A DNA stretch of 64,000 nucleotides from Acanthacorydalis orientalis (taxonomy: Eukaryota; Arthropoda; Insecta; Megaloptera; Corydalidae), in NCBI GenBank assembly GCA_034766995.1, contig CM068315.1, positions 9,810,510-9,874,509 on the forward strand, in the 5' to 3' direction. The notes under the pieces were generated by a model, which saw only the letters and a list, made by a program, of their open reading frames with translations, was not told the DNA's origin and did not search any database. Positions 12,520-23,127 of the stretch are shown in pieces; position 1 is the first letter of the stretch; each line of letters begins with the position of its first letter. Made by a program: the position numbers and the translations under genes.

Positions 12520-12522
<3 letters not shown>
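12126..12522 (+). mobile_element. GGTTGG-lineage mariner, copy I, 5' truncated
   Basis: Begins within the 5' untranslated part (AAAGTGTATTTTTCGGCCTG), lacks the left end, and closes with the right end, which on the minus strand reads GGTTATTAGAAAAATAATTG. The coding remnant from about 12215 gives KKMRAIF, then FKTGGKAAEAA, DAFVVDTVKECTIQW, FITGDENFEEEG, followed by a further internal loss before TTIRG and SHPTVLDH. These are helix-turn-helix segments of cecropia-type (Hsmar1-like) mariner transposase. The catalytic domain is absent. The 3' end abuts a (TA)20 tract. Confidence 0.88.

Positions 12523-12523
<1 letters not shown>

Positions 12524-12564
<41 letters not shown>
12524..12564. repeat. 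(TA)20 microsatellite between two transposons
   Basis: A pure TA tract fills the whole gap between the right end of a mariner and, two bases on, the TA that starts a pogo-like MITE. Both elements target TA. Confidence 0.95.
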
Positions 12565-12567
<3 letters not shown>

Positions 12568-12570
<3 letters not shown>

Positions 12571-13120
12571 CCATCCCTCAATTTACGCGGAGTATCCGTT
12601 CCACGTGGATTTGTTTTACGCGAATGAAAATCGCGTAAATTGAGTCTGTCAGTACAATAAAAAAAATATTGGAAATAAAAGCTAGTAAAGTTGTAGAAAC
12701 ACATATTCATTTCACATAAATTAAAAAAAAATAATGAAGTTTTAGAAAATAAAAGTAGATAAATTTTATTGGGTGTCACTTGTATACACTAGTTACGTAC
12801 TTTTAAAACTACTAGGAAAATATATTTTCTGGCTTCGTAGGATCGCAAAGATGATTAGTAAGGGAATGTGACATGAGCATGTCTCCCTGAGCATGTTTTG
12901 TACTGCACTGCCATGCTTTCATACGTTCAAGTAAGAATTTGCGTCAAGTTGATATATAATAAATACAATGAAAAATTATATAAAATGAAATCTATCTGAC
13001 CGCGTAAAATGAGATCGCGTAAATCAATACCGCGTATAAAAAGTGCAGCGTAAATAGAGGTATAATTTTCCATGTAAAAAAACTTGTGTAAAAAGTCTCC
13101 TGTAAATTGAGCGACGATTG
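12568..13120. mobile_element. Pogo/Tigger-like MITE
   Basis: A 553 bp element flanked by TA (12566-12567 and 13121-13122). Left end CACCCATCCCTCAATTTACG; right end on the minus strand CAATCGTCGCTCAATTTACA. The CGCGTAAATTGAG word recurs inverted and direct inside both ends (CGCGTAAATTGAG near 12632, CGCGTAAAATGAG near 13002, CGCGTAAATC near 13017). TA duplication plus CA-starting ends with YCRTCNCTC, and the subterminal GGTTCCA-like then self-complementary design, match the pattern known for Tigger/MER2 elements of the pogo group. No transposase frame is recognisable in its middle. Confidence 0.72.
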
Positions 13121-13121
13121 T

Positions 13122-13124
13122 ATG

Positions 13125-13178
<54 letters not shown>

Positions 13179-13192
13179 ATATTATATATATA

Positions 13193-13229
<37 letters not shown>
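13122..13229. repeat. Compound (TA)n with phase shifts
   Basis: TA repeat starting at the target site of the pogo-like MITE, broken by CATACATA and then by TT phase shifts at ~18-20 bp spacing, which gives a higher-order repeat. Open frames of Tyr-Ile across it are artefacts. Confidence 0.93.
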
Positions 13230-13232
<3 letters not shown>

Positions 13233-13712
13233 ATTACTCCATCATAATAAGTTATTCTTATTTTAGAATTTTAGATAGAAAGGTCAAGTTAGAAATTTAG
13301 TGAAATATTTGTAAACATTTTAACATTTAAAAATGAATTATTTTTATAAAATCTTAATAAGTAACTATTCTAAATAAGATATCAAAGTTAAAAAGTTGTA
13401 ATAAAATGAATGAATTTATTTAAACATTATTTCATTTAGTTTATAAATTTCGATCAATTCTAAAATTTTGAATATCGAATAAAATGGAAACGACGGACTA
13501 ATAAATAAATAATATTGAATTGTATAAATTCCATAATAACAACTAACTGAAAAATGTTTGCTATGATGCATAATAAATAAAGTAATAAATGTTTATGTTT
13601 ATATCTATGCTCCTGCTTATGTATTATCTTGATGGTTTTGGAAGTTATGTGATTTAAAGCACTGATAACCTCTTGGACAATATCTAATAAATAAGTTATG
13701 GTGTAAACAAAT

Positions 13713-13716
<4 letters not shown>
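13230..13716. other. AT-rich intergenic stretch
   Basis: No gene or repeat recognised. Confidence 0.6.
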
Positions 13717-13780
<64 letters not shown>

Positions 13781-13828
13781 TATATATATATTTATTATAC
13801 GTATATATATATATATATATATTTATAT

Positions 13829-13890
<62 letters not shown>
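13717..13890. repeat. Compound (TA)n array with ~49 bp duplication
   Basis: TA repeat in which TTTATATTATATATA occurs twice (near 13772 and 13821) about 49 bp apart, pointing to duplication of a larger unit on top of dinucleotide slippage. Confidence 0.9.
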
Positions 13891-13893
<3 letters not shown>

Positions 13894-14149
13894 AATATAT
13901 ATCCACGTATATTGTGAAATTAAGGACATTAATTTTGAAAATTATCTATGATGTATTGATTATATTACTAATTAATAATATGACCAACTTGGATAATACC
14001 GATATTATCTTTACAGATATATTGTAGTATAAATTAGATTAAACTATAATTATGACTTACTGTACTGGTGGTATCAAAGCGTATTGAAGAACAATTTCAG
14101 TGAAAATAACTAATCATAGGCTAACAGAAACGAACACTATTAAATTTAA

Positions 14150-14550
14150 ATCGTACTTGGTTGTCTCTTGCATCCGACAATTAAATCTAAACGTTATATT
14201 GACGAAGAGAATACAATGTAAGAACACTGATGTTTCGATCTGTAATTTGTATGGCTAACCGAATGACGGGATCAGTTTCGAAAACTGACGTGTATAATAC
14301 TGCACGAGAGTAGTCGTCGATTTAAATTTGACCAATCGCGGCCGACGAACGTTGTTAAAACTGTATAAGCGGTCAATACTAGTATGCATATACTGCCAAA
14401 ACATGGTTGATCGAATAAAACCACTGGAGTGGATGTAATCGTAGACATTAAACTCGCCATAAATTGCCAATATAAAATTTTATACCGTAGTTACGCACGG
14501 TCATTCGATTCTCGACAAGGATTTTGCGGTTTAATGCTTCTGTAAAGTAA
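14150..14550. other. GC-richer island
   Basis: Composition above background with CpG-containing words (CGCGGCCGACGAACG near 14337). Overlapping minus-strand frames at 14255-14470 (71 codons) have no recognised domain. Candidate conserved non-coding DNA by analogy with the other islands here. Confidence 0.3.
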
Positions 14551-14832
14551 GCAGTTAATCAATATTATTTATTAAGACGAAGCGATGTGTATATATAAAG
14601 AAGGTAATTTCCATTAAAGTGAAAAAAAGTTGGAATTTAAGAGAGGTTTTTATTATTTGAACAGAACCTTTGTACTTCAAAGATATTATAATATAATACA
14701 TTAAGTTAAGTGTTAAATATTAAAGAAAGCTGTTAATTTATCATATTTCTAGAAAATGACAATTAGCAATTGAAAGTAAACAGGTTGAAAAAAAATATAT
14801 GTTCCTTCTTCGTAATTATTTATAATACACAA

Positions 14833-14897
<65 letters not shown>
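14551..14897. other. AT-rich stretch ending in (TA)30
   Basis: Unremarkable AT-rich DNA to 14835, then a pure (TA)n tract at 14836-14896. Confidence 0.8.
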
Positions 14898-14899
<2 letters not shown>

Positions 14900-14904
14900 A
14901 GGTA

Positions 14905-15419
14905 TAAAAATTAATTCGGCGCCTTTATATTGAATTAGTCAACTATGTTTTAAATAAAAAATTTTCTCGTCGTTTTTGGATTTTGAAATGCCAAACATAA
15001 CATTCAAAAACACTATATATTTTACCTAAGTAGTTGGCATAACCTTACAAAACAGAAGTGAACACGATGGCTCCCAAAAAGCAGCACATTAGGCATTGCA
15101 TACTTTTCGTATTCTAGTCGAAAAAAAATGCTGTCAAAGCCGTGGAAATGATTTGATCAGCTTGGGAGGTGTTGCGATGCATAAAACATGAAAAAAGTAA
15201 GTTAACTTAAACAGTGGATGAGATCTGAAAATGCACTACACTTATATCTATTCAAAGCCTTCATCTTTTCTTTGACAAGGGATTTGTTAGTAAACAACAT
15301 ATTGGTAAAAGTTATGCAACATAAGAAGGATATTTTGAGGATTGAAATATATTTCATTTTTTCATGAACGTTTTCAAAAAAGGACACTGAATTAATTTGT
15401 ACCTTTAATATTGACCTAA

Positions 15420-15422
<3 letters not shown>
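14905..15422 (+). mobile_element. Third mariner lineage, degraded remnant
   Basis: At 15068 a frame opens MAPKKQHIRHCILFVF, then after a stop SKKNAVKAVEMI and SAWEVLRCIKH. The HIRHCILFEF-type start followed by KNA.EA is the N-terminus of another mariner subfamily's helix-turn-helix domain (family knowledge). The frame carries in-frame stops and is lost after about 15200. The rest of the block up to the (TA)n tract at 15424 is assigned only by position. Inverted ends were not found, so the limits are approximate. Confidence 0.5.
15068..15205 (+). pseudogene. Mariner transposase N-terminal fragment
   Basis: ATG at 15068 starts MAPKKQHIRHCILFVF with a stop after 16 codons; downstream SKKNAVKAVEMI and SAWEVLRCIKH continue the similarity to the first helix-turn-helix of mariner transposases. 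It differs in sequence from the KKQIRAFF start of the GGTTGG lineage. It is dead, with no catalytic domain. Confidence 0.55.

Positions 15423-15423
<1 letters not shown>

Positions 15424-15462
<39 letters not shown>
15424..15462. repeat. (TA)n microsatellite
   Basis: Pure TA tract of ~39 bp. Confidence 0.95.
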
Positions 15463-15464
<2 letters not shown>

Positions 15465-15668
15465 ATTAGTCAGTTTTAAATAAACTAGGTTTAAAAAATT
15501 GAATTGAATTTTAACACAAATAATATATGTATAGTAATGTATTTAATTGATAAATAAATGTTTAAAAAATTGTTGACGTCATGACATTTTTTATTGCAAA
15601 TATAATTTTACATTTCTTGAATCTTATAATATAATCATATTTATCAAACATATTTATGTACAAACGAC

Positions 15669-15721
<53 letters not shown>

Positions 15722-17420
15722 ACCTTTTATACAAACATATATTACTTATTTAATTAATGAATTAGATTATTTAGAATTACATTAATGAGTTTAATGAATT
15801 AGAGTTTACCAAAAATAGGATGTATATTTAGTAATTATGAGAAACAGTAACATCAAGTTATTTCAATTAAATATATTGGTTTAAATAGAGATTAATGAAA
15901 TCTATTTGGATCTATCTACGGAAGCATGAAGTTTGTATCAAATATATAAATAAAATAATAAAAAATAGAATAATATATTCTAAACCATATAAAGAAGCAG
16001 GGGATAGTATGGAAGTTATAAATAATATGTATACAAAAATAAACAGGAAGGATAGATATATTACTAAAATTGAATAGAATCAATTTTAAAATGAAAATAA
16101 GTAAAGGATATGAAAAAGTAATCAATTTTCAAAAAAAAAATTAAAAGTAAAATAATTATTTTTTTAATTAATATAGCAGGAATTAAGCAGGTAGAAAATT
16201 AAGTGGAAAATATAAATTTATAGGAATTTTCTAGTAATAGACAAATTAAACATAGAAGTTATACATCTGCTAATTAACTTCTATTTCAAATAAATAAATA
16301 ATAATTAAAATATCAGTTTACATATATGAAACTTACTTTAAAATTTTGTAGTATTTAATATTATTATGTATTCAGTTTTATTTTCAATTATTAATACAAA
16401 AATATTCTCTATTATTGTTATTAACAAATTCATTATTATGTGAAAGATAATATATAATAAACAATATACATATATACTCACGTTCCGTAAATAAATAAAA
16501 TGTTAAAGCCATATTAAAAAGGACTATTATGATTTCGCACAAACAACACGCCTAGATAATTTAATCATTATCAAAGTAGAATAATATATGTTTACGTACG
16601 GAAAACAGTCCACAAAAAATATGTACATTAATAAATTAGAGGTTTTAGGTATGAGTTTAATAAATTTGATTTCAAAAATAAATACTAAAATATTTTTTAA
16701 CTTTGTTAAAATACATTTCGATGAGAAGTTGAATATTTTTGATTAATTTTTAAAATAATCGGATAAACTGTGTTCTTCAACTTCTTTTAAATATCATTTA
16801 TTAATTCAACCTCATTGTATTTTGAGAAAAATGAATGTGCGTTTCCTTCTTGTTTGCAGAAAATATTGTTATTATAGTTTAATATCATTGAAAATATTTT
16901 TTTTATTTTTAATTTCAAACAGAAATCTGTAATAAAATTGATTTATGGTTAATTTTAAGTGAATAATAAATATTATGAATATTTATTATATATATATATA
17001 TATATATAACTAAAATATAATATTCTATTTTCAATTCATTAAGAAAAATTAAGTTATAGTTAAGTTTTTTAGTAACTACTACTGATTGCAATAAACAATT
17101 AATTTAAATTTTAAAGAGAATATTATTTAAAGTTAAATAATCTGCAACTTAACAAATAAATAACTTTAACAAAACGTTTTTCTTTATTTGTTTGTAAAAT
17201 ATTCTTTAAATTTTGTATTTTTGAAATAATTAATTACAGCAATAAACAGGATCAAAATATATTGGGAAAATTAAAAAAAAAACGATTTCTTTGTGTGTTC
17301 TTCTTCAATCACAAGGAACCGAGAAAAAATCTTATAACTTAAATATGCGTTAGTCATTTATCACAATTTCTCAAATATTTTACTACACAAACTTATATTA
17401 TTGTAGTTATATGCCGGAAA
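15463..17420. other. AT-rich gene-free stretch
   Basis: Contains (TA)n at 15669-15721 (one C interruption) and 16988-17007. Small open frames around 15895-16125 on both strands are A/T-rich and unrecognised. Confidence 0.6.
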
Positions 17421-18290
17421 AGATAATTACACATGAAATATTCAAAAAGTTCGTTCGCAAACGACGCATTCCTCGTAATTCAGTTGAAACGGCAAACGTC
17501 TCGCAATGAAAATCCAGAAAGAGATTTGTTCAAACTGTTTGTGTAGCTCTATTATGATGATGACGAGATGACGAGACAGACAATTACGCGCGAATTATTC
17601 AAAAAGGCTTTTCAAAGATGACGTATTCGTTGTAATTTAGTCGGTAGCTACGTCGCGCTATCTCGTCGTAACACAAACAAATGTGTTATTTTAGCGGGCG
17701 GCCAACTACAACAACAACAACGCATCGTAAACAAACAGACAGACAAACGGGACGAAGTTGGTGACTCGTTGAACATTAAGAGAGAGAGCGGCTAGTCGAT
17801 GGTCGGTCGGTCTCTTGTCGAGAGATGCTAACACGGTCGGCCATTTAATTGACAAGACACAATACCGCCGAGTGGTATATCTAACGAGCACCGTTGTGAC
17901 AACAGCATTACAAGCTGTATACAGAAGGAATTATCTTCTAGTAGATACAGCAGAGCATCTCATAGAGATGTCACTCGTTAACGAGGTATATCCTGCGCAC
18001 CGTATCGCCCAGACACTCGCCTACACGACCAGGTGGACATGATCCATTGTGCACAATGATCTGGGCGCAGCGGCGCGTCGATGTCTAGCCAGTTGTGCAC
18101 AATGAGCTGAATTATATAGCTCAGCGTTACTTCCGGTCTGACAAAATCTACTAGCTACATGGAAAGGTTTATGTACTATCGCTGATGTAACTTCCGATGG
18201 AGCCAGTGGCGGTTCGTTATGTCAAACACACAATAGTCGGTTTAATATTCACGATATGAGCTGAATGAATAGTATCACTAGAATTAAGCG
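17421..18290. other. GC-richer island with internal duplication
   Basis: Two diverged ~150 bp modules lie in direct order: 17421-17560 (AATTACACATGAAATATTCA then AAAAAGTTCG, GACGCATTCCTCGTAATTCA) and 17578-17720 (AATTACGCGCGAATTATTCA then AAAAAGGCTT, GACGTATTCGTTGTAATTTA), offset 157 bp. Downstream, TTGTGCACAA occurs at 18047-18056 and 18093-18102. An open frame 17815-18042 (75 codons) and a minus-strand frame 17706-17891 have no recognised domain. Candidate enhancer, promoter or untranslated exon; no direct proof. Confidence 0.4.
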
Positions 18291-18391
18291 TGTTTTCAAA
18301 TACACATACGAGTACATAACATAGTCTTTATATCCCAAAACATGTCTAACTATAAACTGTTTAAGATAGAATATATAAACATACGAATTAA

Positions 18392-19050
18392 CCGCTTAGA
18401 GCCGAAAAGGGTGAAAGGATGCTAAAAATTTATAACAAATATTTTTCGTTTAACTCGACATTATTTTATGGTAAATAAAATAAAAAGTTCAAATCTGTCT
18501 TTTACAAAAAATATATTAATTCAGATTAGCCATCAGAAATTACACATTTATCTGATATATCGTGGAAAATTGCTGATAATATTCAGGAAAACACAAATCT
18601 CTCGTTTGGAAACATATAATTGAAAGCGGAAAAATTGTTTTCAATTACAAATTTGCAGAAATAACATTACTGGCGGCTGTGAAAAATTTTGAAACTATCA
18701 AGTGTGCACAAAACGGTTTTACATTTGTCACATCTTGTACCTGAATGTCGAGTTTCGACATTTTTGTACGCTTTCTTCTAATAACAAAGTAATGAATTTT
18801 GTAAAAAAAATATTATTCAACCCAATTCTCAAGTTTACAACAATAATAGGTTTTCAAATTAAAAATCCTTAATTTTTCTGATCTTTTGACGACCGTAATT
18901 TTTTGTTATGAAAAAAAGAGTTATAAATTTAATCTCATTAGAAAGAGATTAGTGACCTTTAAATATATCATCCAAAAGATAGCGCTCTGAGACCATAGTT
19001 TCTTTGGAAAACATCAATTTATTTCTAGATCCACTCCCGGATTCAAAGGA
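18392..19050 (-). mobile_element. PiggyBac-type non-autonomous element, copy 1
   Basis: A 659 bp element between TTAA (18388-18391) and TTAA (19051-19054). Left end CCGCTTAGAGCCGAAAAG, right end on the minus strand TCCTTTGAATCCGGGAG. TTAA duplication and CCCTTTGA-like ends are typical of piggyBac superfamily elements. On the minus strand it keeps the last codons of the transposase, so the orientation is minus. About 275 bp of 3' untranslated sequence separates the stop from the left end. Sequence between the right end and the coding stub is shared with copies 2 and 3. Confidence 0.88.
18667..18741 (-). pseudogene. PiggyBac transposase C-terminal cysteine-rich domain fragment
   Basis: Minus-strand frame GTRCDKCKTVLC then TLDSFKIFHSRQ and a stop. 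This matches the end of the piggyBac cysteine-rich domain, whose shape is TRxxCxxCxVxLCxxxCFxxYH (family knowledge). The last zinc-binding cysteine before FKIFH is serine here. Upstream coding sequence was removed by the deletion shared with copy 3. Confidence 0.78.
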
Positions 19051-19054
19051 TTAA

Positions 19055-20096
19055 TCAAATTAAACATAAGTTTAGAATTAAATACAGCATTAAATACAGT
19101 AATATGGAAAGGGAAATATAAATAATTAGAATCAAAATATGAAAACACCTGTAGTAGTTACTAAAAATAAAAAAAATCATCACAAATATAAACATTCATG
19201 AAATGTCAAATCCAAATACAAATAGATATTTTTTGAGACGAAAATTAAATCAACAAATTCGTTTCTGAAAGTTACACAAACATGAATATAAATTGTGCTT
19301 TTATCCTAAAACTTTGTCTATATTCAAATAACTTCTTAGAAAAACTACATAGAGAAAGTATGAATTGAAATCGATTTTACAATGAAAACACAAAGTGATC
19401 CAAAAGAATATCAATAAAAAACGATTACATAAATAAAAAAAAGAAATAGAAGTACAAATTCAGTTTGAATTACATATTTGATGAAAATATTTGTTTTAAA
19501 CAGAAATATCCATTGAGATTTTATTTTTTTAATTTATAAATACAAATAGTCAACACAATGATATTATGTTAAATTAATTTATTAAAAAATAATAATAATC
19601 AAAACATTTTCGCAATTTTATTTTGTAATATTTTATGTTATTTAAATAAAAAAAATCTATAAATAAAAATCAGAATAAGATTAGATATTTTTTAACAAAT
19701 TGAGAATGCTAAAATTAAAGTGATAAAAATATTAATCAAATAGTTATATTAATTATTTCCATAGGCTATATGTTGCGATATTGTATAATATTAGTCTATA
19801 GCCCATCAAAATTGACGGGAAAATAAAAAGAAGCAGAAAGAAAAAGCTGTTTATTGGTTTTTATAACAATATATTTAAGCATAAAAAATACCTAAGAACG
19901 AAACTTAATGAAGTAAACTTGAAATCTATGAGCTGATAAACCGTAAATACTCGTCACTTTGTCCGCAGGACAAAGTGATGAGAAATGTGGGTTTTTATTA
20001 TATAGAAAATGGCATTCTTTTAAATTTTATTTTTTATTTAATTTTATTTGAGTTAAAGTTATGTCTGTAATAATATTTATTTTATATTCATCTTTA
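19055..20096. other. AT-rich stretch with two hairpins
   Basis: No gene recognised. A near-perfect hairpin lies at 19950-19982 (arms CTCGTCACTTTGTCC and GGACAAAGTGATGAG, loop GCA, one mismatch), and a weaker fold lies at 19760-19808 (ATAGGCTATA with TATAGCCCAT). Confidence 0.6.
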
Positions 20097-20350
20097 GTAC
20101 TTTACAGTATTTGAAGATAATTAATGTATAATAATACAAACATATTCGCATTATTGCGATTCAATGTCTCAGATTCATATCTCTTATTTAATTAAATACA
20201 AATAATGTTTTTATAAAACAGTTTGAATAACATATCCATATAAGATTTCTTCATTAATTTGAAAATTATATATATATATATATTGTTATAGGTATTTGAA
20301 CAGGTGTTTTATAACGAGACGCTACTGAATTAAACATCTCACTCACAAGC
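20097..20350. repeat. Diverged repeat P, copy 1 (empty site)
   Basis: Matches 22946-23127 joined to 24001-24062, with shared blocks ATTAATGTATAATAATACAA, CTTATTTAATTA, GTTATAGGTATTT and GCGAGACGCTACTGAATTAA (here ACGAGACGCTACTGAATTAA). Where copy 2 holds a piggyBac-type insertion, this copy reads GGTATTTGAACAGGTG with no insertion. It is a paralogous duplication or an unclassified repeat. Confidence 0.7.
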
Positions 20351-20895
20351 GTTTTGTTGCTTGCACGTCGTTAGTGTGTGTATTTCCTGCTGTTGTCATC
20401 AGTACACCTAACTACAAAATGTTCTGACCTGTTGTGTCCCGTCTAAGTTACATTGTTACGTTCTTATTTGCGTGAGTCCTCAACTTATCATTTGTCCGTC
20501 TCATCGTGCATATGATATGAGTGAATTACTTGAGAATTAGGGTGCGTGTACGTTTTACTTAAACTAATGTAATTTGCTTATTGTACTGCTTGCAATATAT
20601 CTAAAGTAATACAGCGTGTATTTGGCATGTTTCATTTTCGTAACACTAAAAATTATTATAATTATTAGTTATTCTCGTTAACTTTAACGAGAGTTAACAT
20701 AAATTTATAAAATATTTTATGTTTCTAGAGCCAATTATTGCGATCTTATCAAATGTATCTTATACATAAATTACACGCTTGATATAAAATGCTTCTAAAC
20801 TTTCTTGCTGCTCATAAACTAATAAAAATATAATTAAAATTTTTGTATTTTTTCAAAAAAATAGCTTGATAAGAAATAATATTTATCACAGTACA
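20351..20895. other. Intergenic stretch, first part GC-richer
   Basis: 20330-20640 is less AT-rich than background (TTGCTTGCACGTCGTTAGTG); no open frame of note. The remainder is AT-rich with nothing recognised. Confidence 0.4.
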
Positions 20896-21790
20896 CTTCT
20901 GACACTATAGCTAAATTCACATTCATAAACGAATTCTATTCTTTATTCCAAAAACCTCAAATATTTTTTCTTGTCTAAATATTCAAAAAATAGTAGGTTA
21001 ATGAAAAAATAATTGCTGTTTGTGACCTTCAAATTTATATACATTTTTTAATTTAAATGGTTGAGAACTCTTGGATGACTAATGCCTAACTTTTGTGCAA
21101 GCTCTTGAATTGTTGTGCATGGTTTTGATTCAACTAACGCCTTCAGTTGGTCGTTATGAACTGACGAAGGACGCTTGCGACCTTCTTCATATTCAAGGTT
21201 CTCGTTTTAAGCACGAAATTTTTGAAGCCACTATTGCACAGTATGTCCCTTAGCAGTACCCACGCCAAAAGCATCGCTTAGTTTAAGAGCAGTTTCTGCT
21301 GCTTAATTACCCGTTTTGAACTCATAAAAAATGCTTTTATTTGCTTTTTTTTCATTTTTAATTTAGTAGCCTAGTTTGAAGCAAAATTAATAATAAATCC
21401 AATGTAGATGTTATCAAAATACAGAAAAATGCAATTTAAAATTATATTAACATGAGACGATGAAATGGTACTTTAATTAAAAAAAAATTACGATTAGAAT
21501 TTAGAAAACAAAAACCGTAATTATCTTCTTACCAACCTAATAATTTGTTCATTTTTTATTCTTGTTTGTCCGTATTTAATGATGATACTATCATCATCAA
21601 AAGTCAATGTATATATTTCATCTACAGATTTTTCTGCATTTTAATATTCTGAAGATGATGAAATTGTCATTGAAGTATCCATAAGTGAAAATAAGAAATT
21701 ATCAATAGTGATTTATTTAACACTTTTGATCAAAACAAAAATGTGTTACGTTATGAAGTGAAAAAAAATTAATTCGTAAAAAATATTTCT
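20896..21790. repeat. Family X inverted repeat, copy 2, split by a mariner
   Basis: The left arm at 20896-20995 starts CTTCTGACACTATAGCTAAA; the right arm at 21680-21790 has ATTATCAATAGTGATTTATT, TTTTGATCAAAACAAA and GTTATGAAGTGAAAAAAA. The GGTTGG mariner at 20996-21537 sits between the left arm and the remaining loop, so it inserted into a pre-existing family X element. The loop contains TGATGATACTATCATCATCA, a small palindrome. Confidence 0.6.
20996..21537 (-). mobile_element. GGTTGG-lineage mariner, copy H, 542 bp
   Basis: TA at 20994-20995 and 21538-21539. Plus-strand left end GGTTAATGAAAAAATAATTG; right end on the minus strand GGTTGGTAAGAAGATAATTA. The transposase reads on the minus strand from 21355 (MKKK, then FYEFKTGN, AAETALKLSDAFGVGT, KGHTVQ, SLEYEEG) through TTIQELAQKLGISHPRVL to about 21060. 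Only the helix-turn-helix part is coded, and then it jumps to the 3' end. Stops and indels make it inactive. Same architecture as copies A, D and G. Confidence 0.92.
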
Positions 21791-22009
21791 TATGTAAAAG
21801 ATAAAAAATAGTTTTGTTCATAAAAATCGTACACAATAAACTCTTGTTTGAACATATTCACACTATTTTTTGTTCATTATTTAAAGCCGAATGTTTTCTA
21901 GGATGAAAATAATATTATTTAAGAGAAATCGTTTTCGATTTCTTTTCTAAATCCATAGAAATAATGGCGACTTCAATATCAATTATAATCTTCATGTTCT
22001 GTGCGAATA

Positions 22010-22640
22010 TTGCCTTGTTACAGAAGGTGTTCTCAATGTAACCGATTAACTTCACAACCGAAAGATACCCATCAACATACACATAAAAGTGAAAAACACG
22101 TGTGCTCTTGTTTATGTATGCACGCCAGATAATAAATTATAAACTAAATTACAGTTCTTGTATACCACGTTCAATGATTTTCTGTCTACACGGTAGCATT
22201 AACTTAACAGCGTAAACACAGACCTGAAGCAGATTTCCAAACTTGTAATTTAACGGAGACAATTTTAATGGAAAGTTGTAAATTCAGACGAGCGTCGCAA
22301 CTGTGTTGTGATTTATCAGGGGAGAAAGATAGCTCTTTACTTGCGCACAAACACGTACTTATGTATGCAAACGTACATACATACGCATGTGAACACAATA
22401 TGTAATGGAACGATGTTGGATCGTAAACAGTGATCGCAGGGAATGATATTGTATTCGAGACTTTTAATTGTGAACGCGATTAATGTTTTATATTAATTTG
22501 GTGTCTACTACACATAATTCTGTTTCACTCAAGCGGTTCGTTTTCGTATACAGCACTACGGATATATGATATGCGATAATATTCAACGGTCCTGTTTTAT
22601 CTCTAGTTAGTTTGACGTTAATTTCATTCCATAGCCGAGG
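22010..22640. other. GC-richer island
   Basis: Mixed-composition DNA with CpG words (GACGAGCGTCGCAACTG near 22287). A 64-codon minus-strand frame (22204-22398) has no recognised domain. Candidate regulatory DNA by composition only. The 220 bases before it (21791-22009) are AT-rich and empty, as are 22641-22945 after it. Confidence 0.3.
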
Positions 22641-23127
22641 TAACTTAATAAAAAACTAATTAAAGTAATGTTTATTAATTTTGCATCATATTACTGTGTT
22701 TCATAGCTTGACAAATTAACACGAGAAACTGGAGATGTTAACAAATTGAGTTAGAAATATCTCCAACTATAATAAATACATAAAATATTTGTGTTTTTTA
22801 AAAAAAAATTTTAATATTATTTCAACTATTAAATATTCAATATTATATGGATAAAAATTAAAAACTACAAGTAAAACTACTCAAAAGATTAATAATATAT
22901 TAAACTACACGTTCAGAAGTTTTCTTGTATTCGCCAGTTATATTTTATAGTATTTTCGGATAATTAATTTATAATAATACAAACATATTTCTATTAAATA
23001 TTTCTGATTTATATTCCTTATTTAATTAGGTAAGAACATAGTTTTTATAATCTAATGTGAACATCGTATTCAATTAAGATTTATTTTATAGTTTGAAAAT
23101 TAAATACGTATCGTTATAGGTATTTAA

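Noticed and set aside
12462..12779. 105-codon minus-strand frame
   Set aside because: Runs across a mariner end, a TA tract and a MITE end; chance open frame.
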